This document shows positions 17,365 to 26,270 of a stretch of DNA of 56,389 bases, one piece after another. The translations under genes were made by a program, and so were the position numbers. The notes under the pieces were generated by a model. That model searched no databases. It had not been told where the DNA came from and saw only the letters and a list, made by a program, of their open reading frames with translations. The DNA is taken from the NCBI RefSeq assembly GCF_004917075.1, contig NZ_SSYB01000008.1, positions 1 through 56,389 of the forward strand. The letters run 5' to 3'. Within the stretch, counting starts at the first letter, position 1. Every line of letters begins with the position of its first letter. The stretch is from Geomonas edaphica (GTDB taxonomy: Bacteria; Desulfobacterota; Desulfuromonadia; Geobacterales; Geobacteraceae).

Positions 17365-19479
17365 ATGGCCAATTCGAGCGGAAGATCGGGCAGAAAGAAC
17401 GCGGAGCAGTTGAAGGGGAATACCTCCCCACTGGGTGCGACCGTCACCCCCGGCGGGGTGAACTTCAGCGTCTTCGCCAGGGACTGCAGCGGCGTCGAAC
17501 TGCTCCTCTTCGACCGCGCCGACGACGCCGTCCCCTCCCGGGTCATCACCCTCGACCCCAAACAGAACCGCACCTACCACTACTGGCACGTCTTCGTCCC
17601 CGGCATCGGCGCGGGGCAGCTCTACGGCTACCGCGTCGCCGGTCCCTTCGAGCCGCAGCGCGGACGCCGCTTCGACCCCGGCAAGGTCCTCATCGACCCC
17701 TACGGTCGCGCCGTCGCGGTCCCTGATGGCTACTGCCGGGGGGATGCGTGCCTTCCCGGCGACAACGCGGCAAGCGCCATGAAGAGCGTGGTGGCCGACC
17801 CCCGCGGCTACAACTGGGAGGGTGACCTGCCGCTCAAGCGCCCCTATTCCAGCACCGTCATCTACGAGATGCACGTGGCCGGGTTCACCAGGCACCCATC
17901 TTCGGGAGTCTCCAACGACAAGCGCGGCACCTACGCGGGGCTCATCGAGAAGATCCCCTACCTGAAGGAGCTGGGCATCACTGCGGTGGAGCTGCTCCCG
18001 GTGTTCCAGTTCGACCCGCTCGACGCTCCCCTGGGGCTTCGCAACTACTGGGGCTACAGCCCGGTCTCCTTCTTCGCACCCCACGCCGCCTACAGCTCAA
18101 AGCAGGGAGCGCTCGGCCCCCTGGACGAGTTTCGGGACATGGTGAAGGCGCTGCACAAGGCGGGGATCGAGGTGATCCTCGACGTGGTCTACAACCACAC
18201 CTCCGAAGGAGACCACAACGGCCCCACCTTCTGCTTCCGCGGCTTCGCCAACGACGTCTATTACTCACTCGCCCCCGACGGCAGCTACCTGAACCATACC
18301 GGCTGCGGCAACACGCTGAACGCGAACCACCACGTGGTGCGCCGGCTCATCATCGACTCCCTGCATTACTGGGTAAAAGAGATGCACGTCGACGGCTTCC
18401 GTTTCGACCTTGCCTCCATACTTTCCCGCGATGGCCAGGGGCGTCCACTGAAGGATCCCCCCATCCTCTGGGACATCGAGTCCGACCCAGCGTTAGCCGG
18501 CATAAAGCTCATCGCAGAGGCGTGGGACGCGGGTGGGCTCTACCAGGTGGGGAGCTTCATCGGGGACAGTTGGAAGGAGTGGAACGGCGAGTTCCGCGAC
18601 GACGTGCGCCGCTTCCTAAAGGGGGACGAGGGGATGGTGTCCCGCTTTGCGGCGCGTATCCTGGCGAGTCCGGATATTTATGGGCACCAGGAGCGCGAGC
18701 CGGAACAGAGCATCAACTTCGTCACTTGCCACGACGGCTTCACCCTGAGCGACCTCGTCTCGTACAACAAAAAGCACAACGAGGCGAACGGGGAAGGGAA
18801 CCGTGACGGCTCCGACGCGAACGCAAGCTGGAACTGCGGGACGGAGGGGCCGACGGACAATCCCGCCATCGAGGCACTGCGCAAGCGCCAGGTGAAGAAC
18901 TTCGTCGCGGTCACCCTGCTCGCCCTCGGAACGCCGATGATCCTGATGGGTGACGAGGCGCGGCGCACCCAGCTTGGAAACAACAACGCCTACTGCCAGG
19001 ACAACGAAATCGGCTGGTTCGACTGGAACAAGGTCGAGGAGCATGCCGACATCCACCGCTTCACGAAGGAACTGATTCGGGCACGCCTCAGGCAGAGCGA
19101 GGCGTCGGCGGATTCCATCACGCTCAGCCAGCTGCTTGGGCAGGCGCGCCTTGAGTGGCACGGCGTCCGCCTCGGGACGCCGGACTGGAGCCACGAGTCG
19201 CACAGCATCGCCCTCACCGTCCGTAGCAACACGAAGAGCCTCGTGTTCCATTACATGGTGAACGCCTATTGGGAGCCGCTCTCTTTCATGCTCCCCTCGC
19301 CCAGGAAGCTTCCAGGAGGGAGATGGCACCGCTGGATCGACACCTCGCTCGACTCCCCCGACGACATCGCCTCGTGGGACGAGTTGCCGCTAGTCGAGGG
19401 TGAGAGTTACCGTCTTCCCCCCCGCAGCCTCGTCGTGGTCGTGGCTAAAAACCGCACGGCGAGCCGGACAAGGAGCTGA
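17365..19479 (+). CDS. glgX: Glycogen debranching enzyme / isoamylase, GH13
   Basis: A 704-residue GH13 debranching enzyme that hydrolyses alpha-1,6 branches of glycogen. It has an N-terminal CBM48 beta-sandwich (residues ~20-115, from [20 protein letters not shown]), then the (beta/alpha)8 barrel with nucleophile D348 (VDGFRFDLA), acid/base E385 (IAEAWDAGG) and D457 (VTCHDGFTL), and a C-terminal beta domain. [19 protein letters not shown] is the usual GlgX/TreX signature. Length is typical. aroC starts 2 bases after its stop, so the two are in one transcript. Together with malQ it points to glycogen storage in this organism. Confidence 0.94.
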   Translation: MANSSGRSGRKNAEQLKGNTSPLGATVTPGGVNFSVFARDCSGVELLLFDRADDAVPSRVITLDPKQNRTYHYWHVFVPGIGAGQLYGYRVAGPFEPQRGRRFDPGKVLIDPYGRAVAVPDGYCRGDACLPGDNAASAMKSVVADPRGYNWEGDLPLKRPYSSTVIYEMHVAGFTRHPSSGVSNDKRGTYAGLIEKIPYLKELGITAVELLPVFQFDPLDAPLGLRNYWGYSPVSFFAPHAAYSSKQGALGPLDEFRDMVKALHKAGIEVILDVVYNHTSEGDHNGPTFCFRGFANDVYYSLAPDGSYLNHTGCGNTLNANHHVVRRLIIDSLHYWVKEMHVDGFRFDLASILSRDGQGRPLKDPPILWDIESDPALAGIKLIAEAWDAGGLYQVGSFIGDSWKEWNGEFRDDVRRFLKGDEGMVSRFAARILASPDIYGHQEREPEQSINFVTCHDGFTLSDLVSYNKKHNEANGEGNRDGSDANASWNCGTEGPTDNPAIEALRKRQVKNFVAVTLLALGTPMILMGDEARRTQLGNNNAYCQDNEIGWFDWNKVEEHADIHRFTKELIRARLRQSEASADSITLSQLLGQARLEWHGVRLGTPDWSHESHSIALTVRSNTKSLVFHYMVNAYWEPLSFMLPSPRKLPGGRWHRWIDTSLDSPDDIASWDELPLVEGESYRLPPRSLVVVVAKNRTASRTRS

Positions 19480-19481
19480 AC

Positions 19482-20564
19482 ATGTCATCGGTATTCGGAA
19501 CGATCTTCAGGGTTTCCACCTTCGGCGAGAGCCACTGCAAGGCGGTCGGCGCTGTTATCGACGGGGCACCGGCCGGGATACAACTGTCCGAGGCGGACAT
19601 CCAGCCGCAACTGGACCGCCGCCGTCCCGGGCAAAGCGAGCTCAGTACCCCCCGCGCGGAGGAGGACATCGTCACCATCCTCTCCGGCGTCGAGCTCGGC
19701 GTCACCCTCGGGACCCCCATCGGTCTCATGGTGCATAACCGCGACCAGCGCCCGGGGGACTACGAGGAGATGGCGGAGGTGCCGCGCCCCTCCCATGCCG
19801 ACTACACCTACCAGATGAAGTACGGCGTGCGGGCCTCGAGTGGCGGCGGACGTTCCTCCGCACGGGAAACCATCGGCCGGGTCGCGGCGGGTGCCATCGC
19901 CGAGAAGTACCTCTTCGAACGTTACGGGATCGAGATCGTCGCCTGGGTGGACGCCGTCGGGGCGATCGATGCCGGGCCGGTCGACCTCACGGGGATCACC
20001 CGCAAGGAGGTGGACGCACACCCGGTCCGCTGCGGCAACCCCGCCATGGCGCAGGCGATGGCCGACCTGATCGCCCAGGTGCGCGACAAAAACGACTCGG
20101 TCGGGGGGATGGTCTCCTGCGTCTGCCGTAACATCCCTGCCGGACTCGGCGAGCCGGTGTTCGACAAGCTGGACGCCCTTTTGGCCCACGCCATGCTCTC
20201 CATCCCCGCATCCAAGGGGTTCGAGATCGGCTCGGGCTTCAGCGGCAGCCGCATGCTGGGGAGCGCCCACAACGACCCATTCGTCAGCAAGGGGGGGAGG
20301 CTTGGGACCTCGAGCAACTACTCTGGCGGCGTGCAGGGGGGGATTTCCAACGGGGAGCCGGTCTACTTCCGGGTGGGCTTCAAGCCGCCGGCGACGGTTG
20401 CACTGCCGCAGAAGACGGCGCGCTTCGACGGCAGCGAGGCCGTCCTCGAGGCGAAGGGGCGCCACGACCCGTGCATCGTGCCGCGCGCCGTCCCCGTCGT
20501 CGAGGCGATGGCCGCCCTGGTGCTCATGGACCTCGTGCTCAGGCAGGAATACCGGAAGCGTTAA
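19482..20564 (+). CDS. aroC: Chorismate synthase
   Basis: A 360-residue FMN-dependent chorismate synthase that makes chorismate from EPSP, the last step of the shikimate pathway. The family signatures are all present: [14 protein letters not shown] near the N-terminus (residues ~15-28), RRRPGQSE, the [10 protein letters not shown] block (~120-130), and the C-terminal [17 protein letters not shown]. The ATG has aaggagc 6 bases upstream, overlapping the end of glgX. The stop is only 3 bp from the stop of the convergent minus-strand gene, leaving no room for a terminator between them. Confidence 0.97.
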   Translation: MSSVFGTIFRVSTFGESHCKAVGAVIDGAPAGIQLSEADIQPQLDRRRPGQSELSTPRAEEDIVTILSGVELGVTLGTPIGLMVHNRDQRPGDYEEMAEVPRPSHADYTYQMKYGVRASSGGGRSSARETIGRVAAGAIAEKYLFERYGIEIVAWVDAVGAIDAGPVDLTGITRKEVDAHPVRCGNPAMAQAMADLIAQVRDKNDSVGGMVSCVCRNIPAGLGEPVFDKLDALLAHAMLSIPASKGFEIGSGFSGSRMLGSAHNDPFVSKGGRLGTSSNYSGGVQGGISNGEPVYFRVGFKPPATVALPQKTARFDGSEAVLEAKGRHDPCIVPRAVPVVEAMAALVLMDLVLRQEYRKR

Positions 20565-20567
20565 AGG

Positions 20568-20999
20568 CTAGCGGGTGCAGGCCTGCACGATGACTAGCCC
20601 CATCCTGGTATCGGGGGGGAACTCCTCCCATTCGGTGACGGCGGAGAGGTCGGTGCTTCTCAGCGTGCCGCCCTTCTTGTCGAGATGGGTCGCGGCGAGG
20701 AGATGCCCCTCCCGCTCCGCGCAGTTGATCTCGTAGCTGTAGAGGGTTTCGTACAGCGGCGTGGAGTCCGGCAGTTCCGCGAGGACCTTGAGGGCGTCCT
20801 TTCTTCCTTGGTCACTGTACACCACCCGCGTCCTCACCTGGATGACCCCTTCCCGCAGCGGGGTCACGCCGCTTCGGTCGAAGAAGAAGCTCGAGTCCTC
20901 GTTTTCGTCCAGCTTGAACCAGTCAGGCGACGCCGCAAAGGCCGACGCAGCCAGCATCCCCACCGCAACCATGCTCAGCAGAAAAAGTTTTACCCGCAT
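20568..20999 (-). CDS. Exported protein resembling surface-adhesin E-like domain
   Basis: A 143-residue protein with a Sec signal peptide (cleavage after AFAA, residue 22) and a small beta-rich mature domain beginning SPDWFKLDENEDSSFFFDRSG. The pattern W..L......FFFD..s......G.I.V.TR.VYS....... and paired cysteines (INCAERE; VQACTR) resembles the surface-adhesin E-like fold found in many small proteobacterial secreted proteins. Function unknown. The ATG has ggggtgag directly upstream. It starts 3 bp after the stop of the preceding minus-strand gene, forming a two-gene operon. Confidence 0.75.
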   Translation of the reverse strand: MRVKLFLLSMVAVGMLAASAFAASPDWFKLDENEDSSFFFDRSGVTPLREGVIQVRTRVVYSDQGRKDALKVLAELPDSTPLYETLYSYEINCAEREGHLLAATHLDKKGGTLRSTDLSAVTEWEEFPPDTRMGLVIVQACTR

Positions 21000-21002
21000 C
21001 TC

Positions 21003-21452
21003 TCACCCCCTTGCATCCAATTCCTCAGCCCGCGAACGTATCTTCTGCATCTCCGTCTCCAGGTCGGTGATGATCTCCTCTTCCTCCCGCACCAGCCCGT
21101 GAACCTTGAGGGACTTGCGCAAGAGATCCAGGTCGTACTCAAGGTAGAGCGGCGCCACCGGGCTCTGTCGAGCCGATTTCAGGATCTTGCGGACGATGAA
21201 CCCGGTGAACTGCGGGTGTTCCAGCAGTTCATGGCGCATCTCCCCGTCGTAGGGGCGCAAAATCACCCGCTCCCGCACCGGATCGCCGTGCACCGTCATC
21301 TCGGACATGAAGGTATCCGGTGCTTCCTCGGAGAGCCGGACGTCGGCGATCCCCAGCGCGTAGCGCTCCGGGTGGTGCAACCGGTCGACCAGCATGTCCC
21401 ACAGCGTCTTGTGCTCGCAATGAACCACCACCTGAAGGGTGCGGATGAGCAT
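21003..21452 (-). CDS. Cytoplasmic protein, possible SRPBCC-type lipid/ligand-binding fold
   Basis: A 149-residue protein without signal peptide or membrane helix. The order of segments (VVVHCEHKTLWDMLVDRLHHPE, in short: WDMLVDRLHHPERY; then alternating short strands such as RERVILRPYDGEMRHEL; then a long C-terminal helix HGLVREEEEIITDLETEMQKI) suggests an SRPBCC/AtaL-like domain, but this is a guess from pattern. The aaggaggc 4 bases before the ATG gives a firm start. It is first in an operon with the exported protein encoded 3 bp downstream; why a cytoplasmic and an exported protein are paired is unclear. Confidence 0.65.
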   Translation of the reverse strand: MLIRTLQVVVHCEHKTLWDMLVDRLHHPERYALGIADVRLSEEAPDTFMSEMTVHGDPVRERVILRPYDGEMRHELLEHPQFTGFIVRKILKSARQSPVAPLYLEYDLDLLRKSLKVHGLVREEEEIITDLETEMQKIRSRAEELDARG

Positions 21453-21578
21453 GGGAGCCTCCTTGTGCGTATCGTACCTGCTGGATTTCTTGAACTAGCC
21501 AATTATAAAACGCCCTCTCATGCGGTCAAGCCGACCGCGATGTTGAAACCATGCGGCAAGAAAGGGGGGCGGGGAAAA

Positions 21579-21606
21579 TTGACAGGCGCTCCGGCATCGT
21601 TACAAT
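21579..21606 (+). promoter_or_regulatory. Sigma-70 promoter of the DUF1440-like / desaturase operon
   Basis: TTGACA (21579-21584), 16 bp, TACAAT (21601-21606), 57 bp before the ATG at 21663; 11 of 12 bases match consensus. Confidence 0.65.
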
Positions 21607-21662
21607 GGGCGTGGCCCCGCCGGACGCTAGAAATAAAACAGCGAGATCGTAGGAGGTATGCC

Positions 21663-22175
21663 ATGGCAACGGGAAATACCGGCTCGATGACGCAGCGACA
21701 TCAGGTCCTCATCGCGATGGCCGCCGGCTTGATCGCCGGTGCGGCGGCGAGCGCTTCAGACGAACTCCTGGACCGGCTGGTGAGCGAGAGGCAGAAAAGG
21801 CGCGACCGGCGTGTGCGCGAGGCGCCGGCGCACCAGGTGGCAGGGCCCCGCTTCGCCGCGAAGATCGCGGGACGCAGGCTGAACAGGAAGGAGAAGGAGC
21901 GCGCCAAGGCGGTGTTCGGTGTGCTCTACGGGCTTGGGTGGGGAGCGATCCATGGCGGGCTGCGGAGGAAGTTCCCGGTGCTTTCCCGCTGGGGCGGGCT
22001 TCCCTTCGCGATCCCCTTCTTCTTCGTCTGCGACGGCGTGATCGCTCCGGCGCTCGGCATGTCGCCGGGGCTGAACCGTATCCCGTGGCAACCAAGCGTG
22101 AAGGAAATGGGAAATCACGTCGCATGGACGGTGACCGCTGAACTGGTGCATCGTGTGGTGGGAAAAGGGCGTTGA
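21663..22175 (+). CDS. Small inner-membrane protein, DUF1440/YagU-like
   Basis: A 170-residue membrane protein: a first helix with glycine/alanine packing (VLIAMAAGLIAGAAASAS), a long basic cytoplasmic linker (RQKRRDRRVREAP), then helices around FGVLYGLGWGAIHGGL and LPFAIPFFFVCDGVIAPALG, and a last amphipathic segment (HVAWTVTAELVHRVV). The arrangement resembles the YagU/DUF1440 family of predicted membrane proteins; function unknown. The aggaggt before the ATG is strong. The sterol-desaturase-like gene begins 25 bp downstream, in the same operon. Confidence 0.7.
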   Translation: MATGNTGSMTQRHQVLIAMAAGLIAGAAASASDELLDRLVSERQKRRDRRVREAPAHQVAGPRFAAKIAGRRLNRKEKERAKAVFGVLYGLGWGAIHGGLRRKFPVLSRWGGLPFAIPFFFVCDGVIAPALGMSPGLNRIPWQPSVKEMGNHVAWTVTAELVHRVVGKGR

Positions 22176-22200
22176 ATGAGTTTGCAGAGGAGGGGCGTGC

Positions 22201-23070
22201 ATGGCAAGGACCGTTGATCCGATGAGACAGGAGCTTCCCCGGTGGCTGAACACGGTGCTGATCGTCGGCACCGTGGCAACCGTCGCCGTCATGGAGCTCA
22301 GACGTCCGCTCAGGAAGGAGCGCGAAGACAAACTGGGGAGAAACGGGCGAAACGCCGCCTTCGCACTCATCGCGGCAACCACGGTCGGCCTCGCCGAGAA
22401 GCCGGCGGTGGTTCCCCTCGCACACCATGTGCAGAAAAAGGGTTTGGGCGCGGTCAAGCTACTCGGGCTCCCCCCATGGGCCGAGGTGGCGCTGTCGGTG
22501 CTCCTGCTCGACTACACGCTGTTCATCTGGCACGTGCTGACCCACAAGATCCCGCTCCTTTGGCGCTTTCACAAGCCGCACCACGTCGACCTCGATCTCG
22601 ACGCGAGTACTGCGCTTCGCTTCCACTTCGGCGAACTGCTCCTGTCCGTACCGTGGCGGGCGGCCCAGGTCCGCATGATCGGCGTCTCCCCCTTCGCCCT
22701 TGCCATGTGGCAGACCCTTACACTCATGGCGATTCTGTTCCATCACTCGAATGTGAGACTCCCGCACCGTGTCGAGCGGCGTCTGTGCCACCTGATCGTT
22801 ACCCCGAGGATGCACGGTATCCACCATTCCGTGGTGAGGGGTGAGACCGACTCCAACTGGAGCACCATCTTCTCCTGGCCCGATCACCTGCATCGCACCC
22901 TGAAGCTGAATGTCCTTCAGGACTCGGTGGCCATCGGTGTCGCCGGCTTCCAGGACCCGGCGCAGCTCACCCTCTGGAAGACCCTCGGCATGCCCTTTGT
23001 TAGACAGGTGGAGGTGGAGGGGCCGAAAAGGGAAGTGCTGCCGATACCACCGACGGTGCTGGCAGTCTAG
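22201..23070 (+). CDS. Sterol desaturase / fatty-acid hydroxylase family protein
   Basis: A 289-residue membrane-bound di-iron enzyme. The histidine boxes of the family are all present: HVLTH (HX3H) and FHKPHH (HX2HH) in the first half, FHHSN, and MHGIHHS near residue 205. Four or so helices surround them. Such enzymes hydroxylate or desaturate lipids, carotenoids or sterols with O2; the substrate here is unknown, and an oxygenase in a mainly anaerobic lineage suggests a role under microaerobic conditions or in lipid modification. The ATG has gaggagggg upstream. Second gene of the operon, followed by a terminator. Confidence 0.88.
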   Translation: MARTVDPMRQELPRWLNTVLIVGTVATVAVMELRRPLRKEREDKLGRNGRNAAFALIAATTVGLAEKPAVVPLAHHVQKKGLGAVKLLGLPPWAEVALSVLLLDYTLFIWHVLTHKIPLLWRFHKPHHVDLDLDASTALRFHFGELLLSVPWRAAQVRMIGVSPFALAMWQTLTLMAILFHHSNVRLPHRVERRLCHLIVTPRMHGIHHSVVRGETDSNWSTIFSWPDHLHRTLKLNVLQDSVAIGVAGFQDPAQLTLWKTLGMPFVRQVEVEGPKREVLPIPPTVLAV

Positions 23071-23091
23071 GGAGTCGCTAGGCAAAAACGC

Positions 23092-23128
23092 GAAGAGACC
23101 CGTCGGGCACCCGGCGAGTCTCTTTTTT
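23092..23128 (+). terminator. Intrinsic terminator after the desaturase-type gene
   Basis: Stem aagagacccgtcggg / cccggcgagtctctt (one internal mismatch) followed by seven T residues; lies between convergent genes. Confidence 0.88.
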
Positions 23129-23148
23129 TGCGGTTGGGATGCATCGGA

Positions 23149-23334
23149 TCAAGCGAGTGGGCCCCGCGGCGGGTCCTTCGGACGGGTGTGCACCACGCCG
23201 GTCAGGATGCCGATGCCAAGGAGGATGATGCAGACGATGGCGATCTTGAAGACGGCGATGCCGGCGGTGACCAGGGCCCAGGCGACCCCGGAGATGATGA
23301 GGATGAAGCCGATGATGTAGAGCGCAAATGACAT
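23149..23334 (-). CDS. Small two-helix membrane protein
   Basis: A 61-residue protein consisting of two hydrophobic helices (FALYIIGFILIISGVAWAL and AIVCIILLGIGILTGVV, linked by a short turn) and a basic tail (HTRPKDPPRGPLA). Small proteins of this form are common near stress genes but no function is known. The ATG at 23334 is supported by ggaggt 4 bases upstream, so the longer reading frame to 23364 is rejected. Monocistronic on the minus strand, convergent with the desaturase-type gene. Confidence 0.75.
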   Translation of the reverse strand: MSFALYIIGFILIISGVAWALVTAGIAVFKIAIVCIILLGIGILTGVVHTRPKDPPRGPLA

Positions 23335-23461
23335 GGCTACCTCCGTGAACAGTCGTGTTGGCATTTTCCAACCTTGCGACAGCTCAATGCTAGCGGGAGG
23401 GCTTCCGTTGTCAATGCGCGGGAGGAAGTCAGGAAGAGGGCGGCGGGGGGGGACGCGGGGA

Positions 23462-23983
23462 TTATGCGGGGGAAGTTTCCTTGTAGAGCGCCCCGGCTGT
23501 TTCCAGGTGGGTCAGGTACAGCCTGGTGTCGAACTCGAGCTGGTGGTAGTCGGGTTCCATGTACTCGCAGAGCTGGTAGAAGGCCTTGTTGTGCTCCTTC
23601 TCCTTCAGGTGGGCGAGCTCGTGCACGACGATCATCCTCAGGAACTCTACCGGGGCGACCCGGAACATGCTCGCGACCCTGATCTCGTTTTTAGCCGTGA
23701 GCTTCGCGCCCTGCACCCGTGACACGAAGCTGTGGAGCCCGAGGGCGTGGTTGATCACGCTTATCTTCGGGTCATAGACGACCTTGCTGAGCGGCTGCGA
23801 CTTGCGAAGGTACTCGTTCTTGATGCCCATGGTGAAGTCGTAGAGCGACCGGTCCGTGGTGAAGCCGTGCGGGGTGGGGTACTTGGAAAGGAGCACGCCG
23901 CCGAGCTCGTTCGCGTCGAGGAGCCGCTGCACCTTTGAGGTCACCTGCTCCGAATAGCCGACTAAATATTTGAGTCCACGCAT
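23462..23983 (-). CDS. YgjP-like (DUF45) zinc metallopeptidase
   Basis: A 173-residue predicted cytoplasmic metalloprotease of the YgjP/DUF45 type. It carries the zinc motif HELAH (VVHELAHLKEKEHNKAFY, residues ~125-142) and the third ligand candidate in EHNKAF. The N-terminal strand-rich part is typical of the WLM/SprT-related clan. Its physiological substrate is unknown. ATG at 23983 and GTG at 23986 are adjacent; aagggaag upstream fits either. No partner gene is seen on its strand. Confidence 0.82.
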   Translation of the reverse strand: MRGLKYLVGYSEQVTSKVQRLLDANELGGVLLSKYPTPHGFTTDRSLYDFTMGIKNEYLRKSQPLSKVVYDPKISVINHALGLHSFVSRVQGAKLTAKNEIRVASMFRVAPVEFLRMIVVHELAHLKEKEHNKAFYQLCEYMEPDYHQLEFDTRLYLTHLETAGALYKETSPA

Positions 23984-24113
23984 CACTTCTTCCCTTTCAC
24001 ATTTACCTATCGCTTGCCCGACGGCGAAGGTAGCACATCGTCATGATGAGTGCAAACGTCCCGGCGTGCGGGTCCCGCCGGGTGCGCCGCGATATTTGAA
24101 TAATCGCATGCAG

Positions 24114-24145
24114 TTGTCAACCAGCGCGGGTTGTCAGGTTGACGT
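24114..24145 (+). promoter_or_regulatory. BirA-type biotin operator
   Basis: TTGTCAACC (24114-24122), 14 bp, GGTTGACGT (24137-24145). The known BirA operator has the form TTGTAAACC-N14..16-GGTTTACAA; both half-sites here match with symmetric substitutions and the spacer is right. The right half contains the -35 element of the bio promoter, so binding of BirA-biotinyl-AMP would block transcription of bioF-bioH-bioC. Confidence 0.78.
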
Positions 24146-24167
24146 GTCCCGGCCGCTGTGCTAATAA
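24139..24167 (+). promoter_or_regulatory. Promoter of the bioF-bioH-bioC operon
   Basis: TTGACG (24139-24144), 17 bp, TAATAA (24162-24167), with TG one base before the -10 (extended -10). It lies 40 bp before the bioF start and overlaps the BirA operator. Confidence 0.65.
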
Positions 24168-24206
24168 CAGAGGCTCGACTCTGACCCTGAGTGGAAAGGA
24201 GAGACC

Positions 24207-25376
24207 GTGCCGACATTCGCAGAAGAACTGGATAAATTGCGTGAAGAGGGGCTGTACCGCAGCATGAGGGTGATCAGCGGTGCGCAGGGAAGCCACGTGG
24301 AGTTGGAAGGGAGACGGGTGCTCATGCTCTGCTCCAACAACTACCTGGGGCTTGCCGACCACCCGGCGTTGCGCAGCGCGGCGGTGATGGGGGTGGCGTT
24401 CGGGGTAGGCAGCGGTGCGTCGCGCCTGGTCTCCGGCACCATGGAGTTGCACGCGCGTCTCGAGGAGCGCATCGCCCAGTTCAAAAAGACCGAGCGGGCT
24501 CTCGTCTTCAACTCCGGTTATGCCGCCAACACAGGGATCATCTCGGCCCTGGTCGGCCGCGGCGACGCCATCTTCTCCGACAAATTGAACCACGCAAGCA
24601 TCGTGGACGGCGCCCTTCTTTCCCGTGCCAACTTCCATCGCTTCGGTCACCGTGACGTCGCCTCGCTGGAGCGGCTACTTGAGGAGAAGGGAGATAGCGG
24701 CCGGCGCCTCATCGTGACCGATGGCGTGTTCAGCATGGACGGCGACATCGCTCCGCTCAAGGAGATGGCACGGCTCGCCAAGCGCTACGACGCGCTCCTC
24801 ATGGTCGACGACGCCCACGGCACCGGCGTCCTCGGCGCCACCGGTCGCGGCACCGCCGAACTCTTGGGTGTCATGGACGATATCGACATCCACATGGGAA
24901 CGCTGGGGAAGGGGCTGGGGAGCTTCGGCGCCTACGCCGCGGCGTCGGAAACGATCTGCGACTACCTCGTCAACAAGGCGAGGAGCTTCATCTTTTCCAC
25001 CTCGATGCCACCTGCGGTGCTCGCCCCGTCCATCGCTGCGCTCGACCTGGTCGACTCCGCAGAAGGAAAGGGGCTGCGCGACCGGCTGGCGGCAAACGTC
25101 GCCCTGTTCAAGGAGCGGCTGGCCGGAGTCGGCTTCGACACCATGGGAAGTGAGACCCAGATCGTCCCGATCTTCGTCGGTCCGGCCGAAACCACCATGC
25201 GCTTCAGCCAGGAACTCCTCGAGGAGGGGATCTTCCTGCAGGGGATCCGCCCCCCGACCGTTCCGGCTGGGAGTTGTCGCTTGCGTTGCACGATCATGGC
25301 CACCCACGAGTCCGCGGATCTCGAGGCCGCCGCCGACACCATCGCCCGCGTGGGTAAGAAGCTGGACGTGATTTAA
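24207..25376 (+). CDS. bioF: 8-amino-7-oxononanoate synthase, GTG start
   Basis: A 389-residue PLP enzyme of the alpha-oxoamine synthase family that condenses pimeloyl-ACP/CoA with alanine to 8-amino-7-oxononanoate in biotin synthesis. The family signatures are SNNYLGLA (near residue 44), [11 protein letters not shown] (~70-80), DGVFSMDGD (~172) and [10 protein letters not shown] (~196), with PLP lysine K235 in [10 protein letters not shown]. Glycine C-acetyltransferase is a close relative, but the downstream bioH and bioC genes and the upstream BirA-type operator settle the role as BioF. The GTG start has ggaaaggagaga upstream. Confidence 0.93.
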   Translation: MPTFAEELDKLREEGLYRSMRVISGAQGSHVELEGRRVLMLCSNNYLGLADHPALRSAAVMGVAFGVGSGASRLVSGTMELHARLEERIAQFKKTERALVFNSGYAANTGIISALVGRGDAIFSDKLNHASIVDGALLSRANFHRFGHRDVASLERLLEEKGDSGRRLIVTDGVFSMDGDIAPLKEMARLAKRYDALLMVDDAHGTGVLGATGRGTAELLGVMDDIDIHMGTLGKGLGSFGAYAAASETICDYLVNKARSFIFSTSMPPAVLAPSIAALDLVDSAEGKGLRDRLAANVALFKERLAGVGFDTMGSETQIVPIFVGPAETTMRFSQELLEEGIFLQGIRPPTVPAGSCRLRCTIMATHESADLEAAADTIARVGKKLDVI

Positions 25377-25394
25377 ATCAGAACGCTTGATCAC

Positions 25395-25450
25395 AGCGGA
25401 AGGTCTTTCTCCGTGCCCTCTGTGGACCTCAGAGTCCTCTGTGTCGAGCT
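25395..25450. repeat. Imperfect CTCTGTG-rich repeat between bioF and bioH
   Basis: Within the 89-bp bioF-bioH gap, short imperfect copies of cctctgtg recur (ccctctgtggacc, gtcctctgtgtcg). The stretch has no reading frame with a start and looks like a small tandem-derived spacer. Confidence 0.4.
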
Positions 25451-25465
25451 TTAGAGGTTTTTGCG

Positions 25466-26242
25466 ATGATGCATTTTCAGGAAATTGGGGCCGGAAGGCC
25501 GGTGGTATTCGTGCACGGCTGGGCCATGTCCGGAAAGGCCTGGAGTTTCCAGCGAGAGCTTGCCGACGCGGGTCGCCTCATCTTCCTCGACCTGCGCGGG
25601 CACGGCCAGTCGGCTCCTGCCGACTCTTACACCCTGGACGACTACGCCTCCGATCTCGTCTCCTTTTTCGAGGGGCACGCGCTCACGGGTGCGGTCCTCG
25701 TCGGCTGGTCTATGGGGACGCAGGTGGCGCTGCACGCCTTCCCCGCGCTCAGGGAACGCCTGGCCGGGATGGTGCTGGTCGGCGGTAACCCGAGGTACGC
25801 AAGCACCGACGACTACCCGCACGGCAAGCCCCCCGTCGAGGTGAAGGGGATGGGGCTCAGGCTGCGGCGCGACCGCCAGAAGACCATGGGGGACTTTTTC
25901 AAGGGGATGTTCGCCGAGGGGGAGCTTGACCACGCGCTGTACCAGCGCATCGTCCACGAGATCGTGATGGGGGGGCGTGCCCCGGACTCCGAGGCGGCGC
26001 TACGCTCGTTGGACATCCTGTCGAGCGCCGACCTGAGGGAAAGGCTTCCCGAGGTGGACCGCCCCGTCCTCCTCGTGCACGGTGAGCTCGACACCGTCTG
26101 TCCCGCCTCGGCGTCGCGCTACATGGGGGAGCGGCTCCCGTCGGCGCGGGTGAAGATCTATCCTGGGTGCGGCCACGCTCCCTTCATGAGCAGGCCGGAG
26201 CGCTTCAATGAGCAGCTCAGGGAATTCATCGCGGGGCTCTAG
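25466..26242 (+). CDS. bioH: Pimeloyl-ACP methyl ester carboxylesterase
   Basis: A 258-residue alpha/beta hydrolase. The nucleophile is S82 in GWSMG, the acid D209 (GELDTVCP) and the base H237 (GCGHAPF); the oxyanion-hole motif HGWAMSG is at residues 18-24. BioH removes the methyl group added by BioC, releasing pimeloyl-ACP for BioF, and its position between bioF and bioC fits this. The start is one of two adjacent ATGs (25466/25469), with agaggt upstream. A ~90-bp gap separates it from bioF. Confidence 0.9.
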   Translation: MMHFQEIGAGRPVVFVHGWAMSGKAWSFQRELADAGRLIFLDLRGHGQSAPADSYTLDDYASDLVSFFEGHALTGAVLVGWSMGTQVALHAFPALRERLAGMVLVGGNPRYASTDDYPHGKPPVEVKGMGLRLRRDRQKTMGDFFKGMFAEGELDHALYQRIVHEIVMGGRAPDSEAALRSLDILSSADLRERLPEVDRPVLLVHGELDTVCPASASRYMGERLPSARVKIYPGCGHAPFMSRPERFNEQLREFIAGL

Positions 26243-26270
26243 TTAGTTCGATTTATTCGGAAAGGTGGTT

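Noticed and set aside
20685..21662. Long upstream extension of the DUF1440-like gene
   Set aside because: It lies opposite two minus-strand genes; the promoter at 21579-21606 and the aggaggt before 21663 place the real start at 21663.
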